Below, piece by piece: positions 20,061 to 32,800 of a stretch of 64,000 nucleotides of DNA. The notes beneath the pieces are model-generated. The model was not told where the DNA came from and made no database searches. It saw nothing but the letters and a program-made list of their open reading frames with translations. Origin of the DNA: Thalassia testudinum (Eukaryota > Streptophyta > Magnoliopsida > Alismatales > Hydrocharitaceae); contig JAZHRO010000039.1 in NCBI GenBank assembly GCA_037157565.1, forward strand, positions 48,422,001 through 48,486,000, read 5' to 3'. Position 1 is the stretch's first letter. Each line of letters opens with the position of its first letter. The position numbers were made by a program, and so were the translations under genes.

Positions 20061-22781
20061 TGTTTAAACGCTCCCGATTGGGTTTTAAAAGATAATACGT
20101 TGTAATATAGCCGACAAAGCGTTCAAACAAATAGAGAATTTTATTACTCGAAAATCGGAGTATCCGAGGTCGAATACAGGGAGCAATTGAAATTTACTAC
20201 TAATCTCAAATGTAATTGAACACTCTAATTTACTCAAAACTTGAATTCAAATATGAATGTATGCGGTTTAAAAAATAATTGACAAAAGAGTGAAATTGGA
20301 CGTCTGATCTTGTGATCAGACGTCTTAAAAGTGTTTTCCCTTTTTCTTCTTCTTTCTCTGCAATCTCTCTTCCTTTCTTCTTCTTTCTCTGCAAAGACTT
20401 CTTCTTCTTCCTTGCCTTTGCTTCTCCTCTCTTCTGTCTTCTTCTCAGCAGTCTCTACTTCCTTCAGATCTACAGGTCTTCTTCCTGCCTTTGCTCCTTT
20501 TCTTGTAGTCCTTTCTCTCTGCAGTCTCTCTTTCTTCCTTCTCTTCTCTTCTTCGCTCAGCTTCTGCTTCTGCTTCTTCTCTTTGTGGCTAAGTCTCTCT
20601 TCTTCAACCAGCCTGCCTACACAACGGGAAAGCAAAACCTACCCTGTCCCTCTACCCGAACGTCTCTCTCTCTCTGCAAAGCACTCGTAGGACGCTCTCC
20701 CAGAGCCACGGGTAATTGGGTCGGATTTCGCACCCGGGACCAGGCGCACCGGCAAGTGGGTGATGCGCGAGGAGTGCTCAGGTTGGGTCGGGTCGAAGCC
20801 CGCCAGATCCGCGAGGTGAAACCGCGGACGAGGCGAGCGTGGGTAAGGTGGGGGACCTCACCCTTGTGCGTTCGGAGGCGAAGCGTGTATAACACAAAAA
20901 CACTTTATACCGCACCTGCACTTCGTATTTCAACGATGTGGGACTAAAGTCCCGCCTTCTTTCGCTCGCGCCCGCAGACGATTCTTCTTCGATTGCCAAG
21001 GCTACGGACGTCGCTGCACTCCTTGCTGAGCCAGATCACTTCGCACTGCTCACCCGAGTCCGCTGCACCTGAAGCCTGGAGCTTCTGACGCCTGGAGCTG
21101 CTTTGAAGCTTCTTCAACCGTTGTCAATGGCGGTAGGGGCTTCGATACTGTCACACACAAAATAAGCCTCTCCGCTTAATCAGACCAGTTGGGCACCTTC
21201 GTCGTGGCACGGCGAAGGTGGTGAGCCATGCGGCCGGCCGTAGGATGGCCTAGGCATGCGTGCCTAGGTCAACCTGTGGCCGGGAGTGTGGGTGTGTTCG
21301 GGGGACTGTGGTGGAGGCGTAGAGGGATGATGGATGGGCGGAGAGTGTTCCTTGTGGTGAGGCGGAGCTTATGAGATAGTTGGCGAGCCGTGTGGAGGGG
21401 CAGAATGGTGGGGGCAGCTCGCCGGAGGTCGGTCGGAGGCGAGGAAGATGGAGGTGGTCAGCGATGGTCGAGGGGCAATTAAATGAAATAAAAGGGGGAA
21501 AAGAGAGAGGGGAAGATGGAGAATGTATTAAGCCTAACTACAGGGATGAAGGGGGACGGAGAGGCGGACAGCAGTACCTGCTGTCGCCGGAGAAGAAGCT
21601 GCCCAGTGGGGGAGGACGGCGGCGACGACGGGGCTGAGGCGGCGTGCGTGGGTGTTGCACTACGCGGAGGAGAGTCAAGAAGATGAATTTGCCACTAGTT
21701 TTGTGGCAGAGCAAAGAGGGAGGGGAGGGGGGCTCGCCGGAGCTCGCTGGGTACTTTGGCCGGGAGGGAAGAGACGAATTGGAGGTGGAAGCTTGGCCAA
21801 ATCAAGCTAAAATTGGGCGGCTAGGTTTGGAGGTTCTTTTTATCGACACTGGGCCGTGCTTTCAGAGCGTGGAGGGCATGCCAATACCTCTGCCGGCTCG
21901 TCGGAGAAGGAAAGAGGGTGGATACCCAAATCCCTCGTGCGTTCACACGAGAGATTGGGTTCACACCAGGGATCAAGATTGGCCCTAGATGGAAGGGAAT
22001 TCCTCAGAGAATCTCCCTTCCATTTCTGGGAGGGGATCTCTGAGGAATCAGAGAGTATTCCCTCTCTAATCCTCGCTAGAGCAGGATTCTGCCCTAACAA
22101 TGGCGGCAGGACCTGATTGCAAAGGTGGCGAGGAAGTTAGGGGGCTCTCTGTGATGCTTTTCAAAAGATAGGGATCGAATTGTGATTTGGGTGTACTGAA
22201 TTGAAAAGTAGGTCAAGATGACCTCCCCTTAGGTCCAAATTTTGGTACAAACCTAATTTGGACCTAAGGAATCCAATGGTGAAGTTAGATTTTAGGTTTG
22301 ACTATGTTTGACTGGATATTTTACGTAAAAACCCAAATTAGGTTAATTGATGAACTAGGATCCTAATCTAGGTCAAACTGGGTTCCAAAGGCCAAATTAA
22401 GTGTTCTAAACCCTAGAGGATATTTTTCCATGATTTTTAGAGGGTTTACTTGGTTTTTATCCTGACCGAAACCTTGTTGAATTAAGCGGGTCTGTTTTAT
22501 GGTTATCAAATGTCATTTAATTCCTAAGTTGCACATGAACCCATTTCTGATTGACTCAACCCACTTTTTATCTTATTTAGACCATTTGACCTATGTTTTG
22601 CCTCTTAGAAATCTCGTTTATGTACTGCAATGGTAAAATTACAGTTTTAACCTTTAATTCATGTTTTCTTCTCAGAGCACTTATTCCTTCATTTAGGCCT
22701 TCTACTAGGTTATGTAGGAGCTTTTATCTTCTTTATTAGGTCAAAATGAGCTAGTTATAGCTCATAATGAGGCTCTCATCA
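20061..22781 (-). repeat. N2 5' LTR
   Basis: 2721 bp, the partner of 12958-15668 with scattered substitutions. The TATA box position (21837-21844) reads GATAAAAA on the - strand instead of TATAAAAA, and the palindrome at 21194-21220 carries one mismatch. The promoter LTR is therefore more damaged than the 3' copy. Confidence 0.93.
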
Positions 22782-22786
22782 GTTCA
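22782..22786 (+). repeat. Target-site duplication of N2, right
   Basis: GTTCA directly after the right LTR, identical to 12953-12957. Confidence 0.92.
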
Positions 22787-24295
22787 TTCTCATGTTCATC
22801 ATATTATTCCAATCTAGGTTTCATCATTCACCATTCATTTCTCATTATACACAGGCGGCTCGTATTTCCACAATTTAATACATGCAACAAGTGATATCAT
22901 AGGTAACTGTTTAGTTATCTCAGACAACTCATATTCTAACAGGCAGCTCGTATTTATTTACAAGAAGTGGTTAACAATTTAGCACATTCACATATATAAA
23001 TATAATTTCAATCACGCAAACAATTGATTCAACCATTTCTCGTCCTAGGGTTCACGCCACGTCCTAGGTTTCTAGTTATCTAATTTTCATAAATGCATTC
23101 ATATTTAATAAGTAAAATAAGGGTGGACCACTCTACTAGACAATCCGGGAGTATTGGGGGCTCAAACTGTAGGCCCACGTGCCTCTGCAAGCCCCAGATA
23201 CGCAACAAGTCGAAGTCCTATACCCAGGAACACACCACAACAGAAGATTCAGAACAGTGTATAAATGCTTCTAATACGTAGAGAAACTCTCAAGGAAACC
23301 ACAGATATTTCGTTTGCGTATAACGGATCCCAATCGGACCCCAAACGGGTAAAAAACGTGACTGTAGACCCAAATCCGATGTCTAGAAACAAGTCCGGAC
23401 GTCTTACAAGTCATGGAGGCTCACCTCAAGCTCCTGCAGCAACCTCAGACATCCAGGACTCCCCCGCGACCGTCTGAACACAATTCTAGACGTCTGACCA
23501 GTCCTCCGGTCATCTGGGAACATCTCCGGTCATCTGGTAAGTAGTCCAGACGTCCGAAAGTACGTGGAAGGGCATTCCGCGCACCTTCCCAAAGCTGCTC
23601 CTGCGCACGACAGAGCAGCAAGCTACTTTTAGCCCAAATAGATCAACTGTGGTGCAGCCTGCATGGCCGTAACCGTGAGGAAGACGTACCTTCGCATTCA
23701 CTTGCTTTCAGACGTTTAGTGTCGATGCCAAACATCCAGCCAGTCGTCTGGAAGATGCTCCGGATGTCTGATGCTCAAAAAATTCCAGTATCAAACCGCA
23801 CTCCTGTGCTTTTGGCCATGCTCCGCTGTAGCTCCTTCCGCTTCGCTGCAGCCCCAACTGCTACAGAAGGTCGGGGATGACGCCCCAACGTCCTCCTCCC
23901 GCACGCGCCGTGGTGGCAGTGTGAGCCTTCGATGAGCTTCCACGAAGCTTCTTGACCTCAGCCTTCTCCTCCTCCTCACGCCCGCTCTTCCTTGCTCTCG
24001 CTCTCTCTCTCTCTCGTGCCTGTTGCTCACGACAGTGGAGTGGAAGGTGTGGTGGTAATGGTGGAGTGGAGAGGAGAGGAAGGGGGTCTCTTATATAGGG
24101 CCGGGGGGTTAGGGTTCTGCGGAGGAAAAGAAGGAAGGAGAGAGAAGAAAAGTCTGCATGCCACCTACGTGCAGAACATAGTGTGTATAAATTTTTTAAT
24201 TTCCAAACATCTGGGAAGGGATCCAGACGTCTAGCCAGACATCTGACTGACACTGCAGACGTCTTAAAAGGCTCAAATCAGGACGAGTCTTTACA

Positions 24296-25585
24296 CAGTG
24301 GCTCATATGGATGGGATGGATCGATGAATTAAATCATCGAGGGAAGAAGTGACAGTGATACAGTGATAATAAAGTGGTGAGGGAGCTGTATGAACATGTG
24401 AGTACAGTGGAAAAGCCTCTCTGATCTGAATTGATCAGAGAGGTCAGATCAAAAAAATCGATTGCCAACTCTAATCTACTCCTAACTAATCAATCCATTA
24501 GTGATTTAACTAATTAATTCTACTCCTAACTAATCTAGAAAGCAGTAAAAATCCTAGCTAAATAGATGAATGGGATCCTGGATCCACAGCGGGTTGCTGT
24601 GGCGACAAAGGGAGATGTGAGGGTCTCCAGCGACGAATGGAGTCCCTAGGCTATAGCTGGTCACTACAATGACAAATCAAAGGGGGCGACACCGCCCCTG
24701 TCACCGATGGTCGACGAAGGAGGAAGAGGAGCTGGAGATGTGGATGAAAGGATTGGCTCAAGGGGGTTGGGAGTCGATGTATGTCACGCGAGCTTAGGAG
24801 AGGTGAATATATAGTTGAGAGGAAGATCTAGGCACTGGAGAGGTGAGATTAGGCTAGGTGAGTAGCAATGGTGGATTGGGGAGGGAAGAGGCACGAGAAA
24901 GCTTAAAGACAAATCTCCACTACTTGATTAGATCTGAGGGAGGTGAAGAAGCATCATGCAAGGGCGCAAAGAGATTGGATTTAGTTTCACCGTTGGATGA
25001 GTAAGGCATGAAATCGATGGCAGCGATTGCACATGTTCTTCGCATGAACAATACCCGCAAGTGCAGCAGGTGTTTGGGAAATTTGCAAGGAAGGGCTTAA
25101 ATCGAAACACTGCACGTTTTGTGACAATGACCACTAATGGTTGAAAGTCATGCAGAGCGATCCCTGAGTTTAACCAATAAGTCCCTGATAACTTTGCAAA
25201 GAAGTCCTTGGAAAGTTTTAGCTTAAGAAATGTTAATGCATTGAGAACCTAAATGTAAAACTCTAAATACAAGGTCCTAATAATGTTCAAATACAATGGA
25301 ATTTTTTTGATAGCTTAATTAAACATATTAGAACATGACTTTACTCTTGATTTAAACTTTTAAACTCAGAAATGTGTTCAATTGGCAATTGGATCATCAT
25401 TTTATATTTATGAATAAAATATCTCAATTATTGACCTAATTATGCATTTTTAACCCAAATTTAATGTTTTGGGTCATTTCTGTTAATTCTCACACTTAAC
25501 CCATTTATTGTGTTAATTAGATACTGTTTAACCTGGTTTCTAGCTAAACTTAGGCATTTTAGCTATGATGAGCAACACCTCATCA
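24296..25585 (-). repeat. X: possible degraded LTR end
   Basis: The - strand starts tgatgag-gtgttg-ctcatca at 25585, the same tip hairpin design as A2, A3 and N2. It is preceded by a purine-rich gctcggggaa and contains an ATATAT box at 24808-24813. It probably continued through 11533-11764 and towards 3231-4370 before T3 and N1 inserted. No second copy is in the window, so this is tentative; host intergenic DNA is the alternative. Confidence 0.35.
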
Positions 25586-25589
25586 TTCC

Positions 25590-26466
25590 CCGAGCGACAT
25601 CTTAGGGTATTCAGCCTAGTGAACCATCCAAAAGCTTCAAAAAACAGGTGAGCAGTCAGTGACGAATTACGATCAAAAGGGTTAAACTCACCTCCCCGTA
25701 ACTTACATAGCGTGGGGTAGGAGCCTACCACCCATGTCAAAGCTGCCCACACATTCGACCGCCTCAACTCGGAGTGGGCTATCGGCCCAAATTCCATTAT
25801 TTTCTTGGTATCCTCCTCCACGTCTAGATCAAGCTTGTGCGGGCCAGGCGGCATGTCCTTATCAGGTGGACCTTGCCAAGAGTTGGAGACTCCTAACTTC
25901 TTGACATATGGAGAAGGAAAAAAGGATGGTCCTACCCTTTTAAACTATCCAGTAGGTCACTTATTCTATTCTTAGTCCGCCTGCTATATAGAGTGTAGGT
26001 CCTAAAGGGTGGCTTGCCCTTCTTCACTTTTAGGGGCATCAATCCAAAAAATAGGCCAAAAAAAACCCAGGTGGGGACGGATGCCCAAGTGAAAGCAAAG
26101 GACAGTAAAAATATTCAAAATTAACCAACAATTGAGGTTGAGTTGGGAAGGAGTGAGATGGTAGTATGAAAGAAAAGATGTCAAGAAAGGGTTCAAAGGA
26201 ATCCTAAGGTCGTTCTCAATGGCGTATTTACAGATGACAAAAAAATCACCCCCAGTCGGGGAACATAGGCGAGTCAGCATCCCCAGCGCCTAAAACTGAA
26301 CATTCTGAAGCCTGTACTCCCTCAAAAACTCCTGAATGGCAGGTTTACTACTCAAAGAGGATTTAAAGAAGTACAACCGAAGCATCCCATTGGAGAGACG
26401 GGAGGTGGAGGAAGACGTCTAACCTTTTCTAGAGATGCCCGACATCTTCTTAGTGAAAGGCTTCGA
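25590..26466 (-). pseudogene. Decayed gypsy-type ORF, possible Transposase_28-like domain
   Basis: Fragments on the - strand in shifting frames. The clearest is 26002-26280, with a stretch from FVICKYAIENDLRIPLNPF to FWPIFWIDAPKSEEGQATL. It resembles, from memory, the plant 'putative gypsy type transposon' domain (Pfam Transposase_28, PF04195): a helical block with a PLxPF..xxLxxYxLxPsQLxxNxW pattern. A second frame, 25540-25854, continues downstream with no recognised domain. Several stops and frame changes make it non-functional. It may be the interior of X, next to its 3' LTR. Confidence 0.45.
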
Positions 26467-27393
26467 CAAAGGGGCGCTTCTCTTCTCCGGCGAGATCGCT
26501 CCTTCGGGGGCAGCGGCGCTTACATTTACTTAGGGTTGACTTCTTCTTTCTAACAGGGAAGTGGGAAAGGGGCATTTACTATCCAACGACCCCCCTATTT
26601 ATAACCAAGGACATGTACGGACCCTAACGCTATTAAATCCAGATGATTACCGGGTGCATTTCACATGTAATCATTAGGGCGTGATTCGAATGACAGGCGC
26701 AAGCCATGTAATTACGTAATCCGTCCTGACTACCAAGACACGATTCGGTCATAATTACAGCAATTAATGAGCATCTCGTCAGCATAAAGCGACAAAAGTC
26801 CACCTGTAGTGATTGGCCATCACTCGCGTAAGACGATGCTTGCATTGTACAATTAAATACCCAGGCAAGTGACCTCTTAAGGCCAATGGGAAATCAGACA
26901 ACGACATGCCTATTCTCCCCTAAAATAAATAGGCGGCGATATGCATGTACCACAAAATAAATGGCGCCTTGTCAACCTAAACAATTGCTTGCCAGGCAAA
27001 CGGGTGGGGCCCCACCCACCTTCGTAGCACATTAAATGAATAGGCCTTCACCTATTCATGAAAGTAGCCGGCAGTTGATTACCCACCAAAAAGCAATATA
27101 GACTTCGTGACTGTTTCTCAATGATGGGACAGTCAGGGAGCCGCCCAACCCATCATCGGCATGGTAAGCACGAAGTAAAATTAGTTCTACTCTCTCCGCC
27201 GACAAACGCGAACAAAGAGAGCGGAAGCAACTGATAAGGGTAGAAAAATCACCTTACAAGTTAGGCTACATGGAGGATTCGATTGCCTGGCAAATGGTAA
27301 AATCCCAGTCCCCCAAAACGGATCCACTCACTCAGATCCGCATGCCCAACAGAATGGAGGGCCTTTCTAAAAGACTTTTAACCGATACGCTTG
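26467..27393. other. Unassigned noncoding region left of T1
   Basis: No ORF of note and no LTR ends recognised. It is probably the leader or interior of the same decayed element as 25590-26466. The insertion site of T1 follows, with flank GAATC at 27394-27398. Confidence 0.4.
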
Positions 27394-27398
27394 GAATC

Positions 27399-29740
27399 TG
27401 TCATAACCCGATCCCAAATCCCGACAGGATCTGAGACTGGCTCGCTTCGATTTATCCTAAGATCTAGTCGTCCAACAAGAAATAACCAAGTAACATTCAA
27501 CAAACCATAATCACACAAGTACAGTAACTAAGTAAAAAGAAAGTTTCAATAGGTAGAAAGAGAACAATTATATTACAACCATCACATCAAAGAGTACATG
27601 TAACATAATACAAACTATAAAACTCACTAGCAGGCAGTAGAACTAAAGCTAGGCTCGACTAGGCCCAGCATCCTCAGCAGCCAGTGGCTCGGGCTGCTCA
27701 AATCCCTGACCTGTACAGAATATATTTAACTAGAGTCAGCTAAAGTTGAGCAGAGTGGTGGCTAAGAATTAACATGCATTAACATAAAGTTTTCCATTTT
27801 CTAATTATTTTATACATGTGGGTGCGTAGAGATCTCTAATTAGGATTTGTTAATTAATCATCTTGTTCCCTATAGGAACGATTTTGCTTGCAGCTTCCCG
27901 TGATATAGAATGCCCACGTGGCACTCTCCTGGTTGAGGGAGTCCCACCATGGTAGACCTATACTCGGTCTCCTACCCCAAGGTCACGGTCGTGACGTAGC
28001 AGTGACTACGGCACACGTGATAAGCGCACGGGTAGCTACCCCGCACTGGCACGCGGTCAGTTGTTTTTGCTAGCGGGTACGCCTCAACGTACAGTGCAGA
28101 ACAGTGTAGGGCCTTGCCCTCTCAGAACAGAACAGGGGTCTTGCCCCTCCTTAGTCCGCGTACCCTCGTCCGACTACCCCGGTTTGCTCAACGGGCTGAC
28201 AAGAGTCGGTGTAGGGTGGCCATACCTAGTCCCGGGCCCCCTGGGACAGATAGCTCCCCCCTATACTAAGTAACTCACCTCGGTACCACGTACACAAGGG
28301 CCAGTAAGAGTCATCGTAGAGTGACCAAACGCACCCCGGGTCCCAACCCAAGGGTGGCAAGCTCCCCTCTACACTACAAGGGATAGTTGCTTTCTTCGAT
28401 ACTACGTACACGAAGGTCAGCTTACCTCCCTTAACAGTTGTCCATAGGCAGCAAATTCCCAGAACCATCTGGTTCTTCGAGGTATGGTGTTCATGTTTAC
28501 ATTCCCCGTGGGGTTCGTACAGGAATTTCTTTATATCAATTTCCATTTTATTACAGTTGGGGTCCATTTTAGCTAAAAACATGCAGTTTTCGATTACTCA
28601 ATTATTCACATGTAGTTGAGGTCCATTTTAGCTAAAAATAGGCAGCTCTTGATTACACAATCATTCACATGCATTTTCTTCTGACCCTAGGGTTCATGCC
28701 AAGACCTAGGGTTTAAGAATTTATTCTCGAATATACGTTTATTCTTTCCTGAGGTTCATCTCAAGTCCTAGGATTACTTACTCGCATATATTGAATTAGA
28801 GTTTAAGGTTGTAACCACTCTACCTGGGTAACTGATTGGATTGGGGGCTCGTACAGTGGCTCCTGACGTCTCCACAAGTCCCGTACACCCAACGGACTGG
28901 AGACCTAAAACATGGATTGATGGGCCAAAAGGTTCAGAAAGATATAAACAAGGTATCATTATATAGAGAAACTCATATGGAAAACAGAGACAGTTCGTTT
29001 GCGAAAAAGTGATAATGATAGGACCTTACACGGCCTAAAATACGCTATCAGACAGAAATCAGACGTCTGGGAAAGGTCCCAGACGTCTTAAAATAGTTCT
29101 TCAGGGATACCTCTCTTGGTGTTCCGCTATCAGACATCTGAAACTCAAAGCCAACGTCCAAGGACTTTGTCAGACGTCTGGGGGTGCTCCCGAACGCCTG
29201 AAACTGCCTCGGCTACGCTCCCGCCCTCTGACACATACGCGTACGCTGTCAGGACTTGTCAGAGAGGAAAAATACGAAAAGTAGATCTCTACCAGACGTC
29301 TTATTATACCTTCGGACGGTTGGTGAGATGTTTGGGTGTCTCTCCGACCATCTGCTTCCGTGGAAAAATAACTTCCGCAGAACCGCTCTGGTTCCCCTTA
29401 CCTGCAGGTGCTGCAGCAGAATGACACTGTAGCCTTCGCCCTCGTGCTTCCTCTCGCTCGGCTCTCCGCTCTTCACTCGTTCTCGCCTTCGCTCTGCTCT
29501 CTGCTGCGGGTGGGCAACGAAGAGGAGGGGGAGAGGTTTATAAAGAGAGAAGAGGTGAGGGGGATGGAAAGGCGGAGTATGGGCGTGGAGTGGCATCGCA
29601 GGAGAAGTCACGGTGAGGCGCGGTGAGGTGCGGTGAGGCAGGAAGCATGGCACTCGTATGCTGCGCGCTAAAAGCATTTCCAGATGTATAGTGAACATCC
29701 TAGATGTCTTAAATGGCCAAAGGGGTGGTGGGTCGTTTCA
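27399..29740 (-). repeat. T1 3' LTR
   Basis: 2342 bp; on the + strand it begins tgtcataaccc and ends ggtcgtttca. It contains a roughly 115-bp imperfect tandem repeat (28201-28425), a cluster of CAGACGTCTG-type palindromes (29060-29305) and a TTTATAAA box at 29537-29544. Both ends show a short inverted TGxxAxGACCC pattern. Confidence 0.85.
29537..29544 (-). promoter_or_regulatory. TATA-like box in T1 3' LTR
   Basis: tttataaa, which is palindromic; on the - strand it reads ctttataaacc, about 200 bp inside the LTR start. Confidence 0.5.
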
Positions 29741-29878
29741 ATATAACAAACTTAAAGGAAGTTTCATCCCCAAAACTTGAACTGACTAGGGTGTGAAAAA
29801 TATAACGTAGTAGGTATAACAAACTTAAAGAGGACTGAAGTAGGTTAGAAGAGTCATACCTTCGAAGAGTTTCGGGTA

Positions 29879-32800
29879 CTACTCTCGCATCGCCGACTCA
29901 GGTTCCCAAGTTGCCTCCTCGTACCATTGGCTTTGCCATAGAACTTTCACCAGGGGTACTTCCTTCCGTCTCAACCTCCGAATGGCTCGGTTCAGTATAT
30001 GTATCTGTCTCTCAGGGTAGGTTAGGTCATTTCCCACTTCGATGCTCTCGTGGCTAAGGACATGGCTGGGGTCGGCAATGTATTTCCTGAGGTTAGACAC
30101 AGGAAAAAAGCTGTGCACTCCAGAAAGCTGAGGAGGAAGGGCAAGCCGGTAGGTGACAGGTCCTACCCTCTCTAAGACCTCAAAGGGTCCCATATATCTC
30201 GGTGCAAGCTTCCCTCTCATCCCAAACCACTGCAAGCCTTTCATCGGTGAAACACGGAGAAAAGCGTTATCTCAACCTCAAATTGTACCTCCCTACGTTT
30301 CAAATGGCGTAACTCTTTTGCCTGCTCCGGACAGTACGCAGTCGTCGATGGATATGCTCGATCACCTCCTGACTCTGGTGTATCAGGCGGGGGCCAACCT
30401 TCCACTTGGTCCCCACCTCTACCCAACTCAAGGGGGTCGTACACTTCCTCCCGTACAAAGCTTCATATGGTGCCATGCCGATGCTTGAGTGGTAACTGTT
30501 GTTGTATGTGAATTCTGCCAACGGAAAATGCTCCTCCCAGGAGCCTCTCTAGTCCAATGCGCAAGCGCGCAGAAGGTCCTCAAGGGTCTGAATGGTGCGC
30601 TCTGACTGTCCGTCTGTCTGGGGGTGATAGGCTGTACTGAACTTCAGACAAGTCCCCAAGGCTCGCTGAAATTCTGCCTAGAACTGGGAAGTGAAACGAG
30701 TGTCCCTGTCTGAAATAATTTCGTGGGGAACCCCGTGAAAGCGTACTATGTCTTTGATGTATCTCTCTGCCAACTGTGCTAGTCCATAAGTGACTCGGAT
30801 TGGTAGAAACCGTGCTGTCTTCGTTAATCTATCCATAACCACCTAGACTGCATCGTGCCCTCTCTGTGTCACAGGTAGCCCCACTACCAGATCCATAGTG
30901 ACACTTTCCCACTTCCATTCTGGAATAGGAAGTGACTGCAATGGCCCTGCGGGCCTCTGATGCTTGGCCTTCACCTGCTAGCATGTCAGACACTGCTGGA
31001 TGAAAAGGTCAACATCTCGCTTCATGCCTCTCCACCAAAAATCACGTCGTAGGTTGTGATACATTTTCGTGTTCCCGGGATGTATGGTAAATCTGGATCC
31101 ATGAGCCTCAGTCAGGAGCTCCCTCAACAACTCCTCATCTCTAAGAATGCACAAGTGTCCCCTTATACGCAGAACTCCGTCAGTGAAAGAGAAATCTCCT
31201 GGGTTCCCTGCCAATACTCGGTCCTGCTGTGCTCGTAGATATGAGTCTGTCATTTGTTTAACCATGATGCGATCCACCAACTCTGGTCATGTCTGCCTCG
31301 CGATTGTCACTGTCCCGCAATACCCCTATGTCTCCTGGAGTCGCCAACTGCTCAACTCCTCCATGAGCTTCCAACTTCGTGCTTGTAAGCAAGCCAAGTG
31401 GGTGGGTGCCTTTCGGCTCAGGGCATCAGACACCACATTGGCTTTTCCCCGGTGGTAAGAGATGCTGCAATCGCGGTCTTTCAGGAGTTTCAACCAGCAT
31501 CTCTGCCTCATGTTGAGCTCCTTCTGGTCAAACAGATATCTGAGGCTCTTGTGGTCAATGAAAATCTCGAACGTTTCTCCGTATAAATAGTGCCTCCAGG
31601 TCTTCAACGCTAGGATGACTGCTGCCAGCTCTAGGTCTTGGGTGGGATAGTTATGCTCGTAGGGCTTCAGTTGCTGCGAAGCATATGCGACAACATGACC
31701 CGCTGCATAAGTACACCCCCCAATCCTTGCAATGAGGCATCTTTGTAGACGACGAATCCGCCGCTGCTGTCAGGGATGGTGAGTACAGGCGCTGAAGTCA
31801 ACCTCTCTTTCAGCTTCTGAAAGTAAGACTCACACTCGTCGGTCCAGGAGAAGGGTGCGTCCTTCCGAGTCAACTGAGTCAGAGGACGAGCAATCTGCGA
31901 GAACCCTTGGATAAATCATCTGTAATAACCAGCCAGCCCCATGAAACTGCGTATCTCAGTCACCGAACGCAGTCTCTCCCACCTGAGTACTGCTTCTACT
32001 TTGGCTGGATCCACAGCTAAACCATCTTCTGAGATCACATGGCCCAGGAAGGTGAATTGTCTCAACCAGAATTCGCATTTGTTGTATTTGGCATACAATC
32101 TATGCCGCCTCAAGGTGTCCAAGACCATGTGAAGGTGTTGCTTATGCTACGTCTGGTCCTGTGAATAAATGAGCATGTCATCGATGAAAACAACCACGAA
32201 CTGATCCAGATATGGCCGAAAAACGTGGTTCATCAAGTCCATGAAGGCGGCAGGGGCGTTGGTCAATCCAAACGGCATGACCAAGAACTCATAGTGGCCG
32301 TACCGTATATGAAAGACTGTCTTGGAGACATTGGTCTCCCTAATCCTCAGCTGATGGTATCTTGACCTCAGATCTATCTTTGAAAATACCGTGGCATCCC
32401 TCAGCTGGTCGAAGAGGTCATCTATGCGTGGTAACGGGTATTTGTTCTTGATGGTGACCCGGTTCAGCTGTCTGTAGTCAATGCACAGCCGAAGAGTACC
32501 ATCCTTCTTTCTTACGAACAGGATGGGGGCTCCCCACAGAGAGGCACTGGGCCTTATGAATCCTTTCTTTAGCAAGTTCTATAGCTGTGTCTTGAGCTCT
32601 CGCAGCTCAAGCGGGGCCATTCGGTACGGTGCTGAAGAAATGGGGCCTATCCCTGGAATCAGTGAGATCTCGAACTCGATCTCGCGCTTAGGTGGCAATC
32701 CTGGCAGCTCCTCTAGGAAGACGTCGGGGTACTCATAAACCACCGAAATACTCTGTATACTGTTCACGGAGCCGGACTCTGCTAGAACATAAGCAAGGAA

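Larger units (their letters stand above)
12958..22781 (-). mobile_element. N2: complete non-autonomous Athila-like LTR retrotransposon
   Basis: A 9.8-kb element inserted in the T3 LTR, with LTRs at 12958-15668 and 20061-22781 and a perfect duplication GTTCA (12953-12957 and 22782-22786). The intact tRNA-Asp primer site next to the right LTR fixes the orientation as -. The 4.4-kb interior holds, in transcript order, a leader with splice-like signals, a block nearly identical to the A2 leader, an acidic ORF with two in-frame stops, the internal polypurine module, a triplicated repeat and the terminal polypurine module. No pol genes are present. LTR ends, leader and 3' repeats match A2, which is the likely helper type. 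Noncoding stretches 15707-16112 and 16284-16980 carry only A2-like 3' sequence. Confidence 0.93.
11770..24295 (-). repeat. T3: Tekay-like solo LTR, split by N2
   Basis: The LTR consists of 11770-12957 and 22782-24295, about 2.7 kb when the N2 insertion is set aside. Its low-coordinate end (TGTTATGACCC) and most of its length align with the T1 LTR at 27399-29740: the gcgcacgggtagctacc region, the repeated gggg..cccctc motifs, the attgggggctc block and the GACGTC-rich terminal third. No interior follows it. Flanks are caatg (11765-11769) and cagtg (24296-24300), a duplication with one mismatch, so this is best read as a solo LTR left by LTR-LTR recombination. The coding sense is inferred as - from T1. 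A TATATAA box (- strand) lies at 24091-24097. Confidence 0.72.

Noticed and set aside
29060..29305. GACGTC clusters as a CRISPR-like array
   Set aside because: Spacing is irregular, units are about 10 bases and vary, and the context is a plant LTR.
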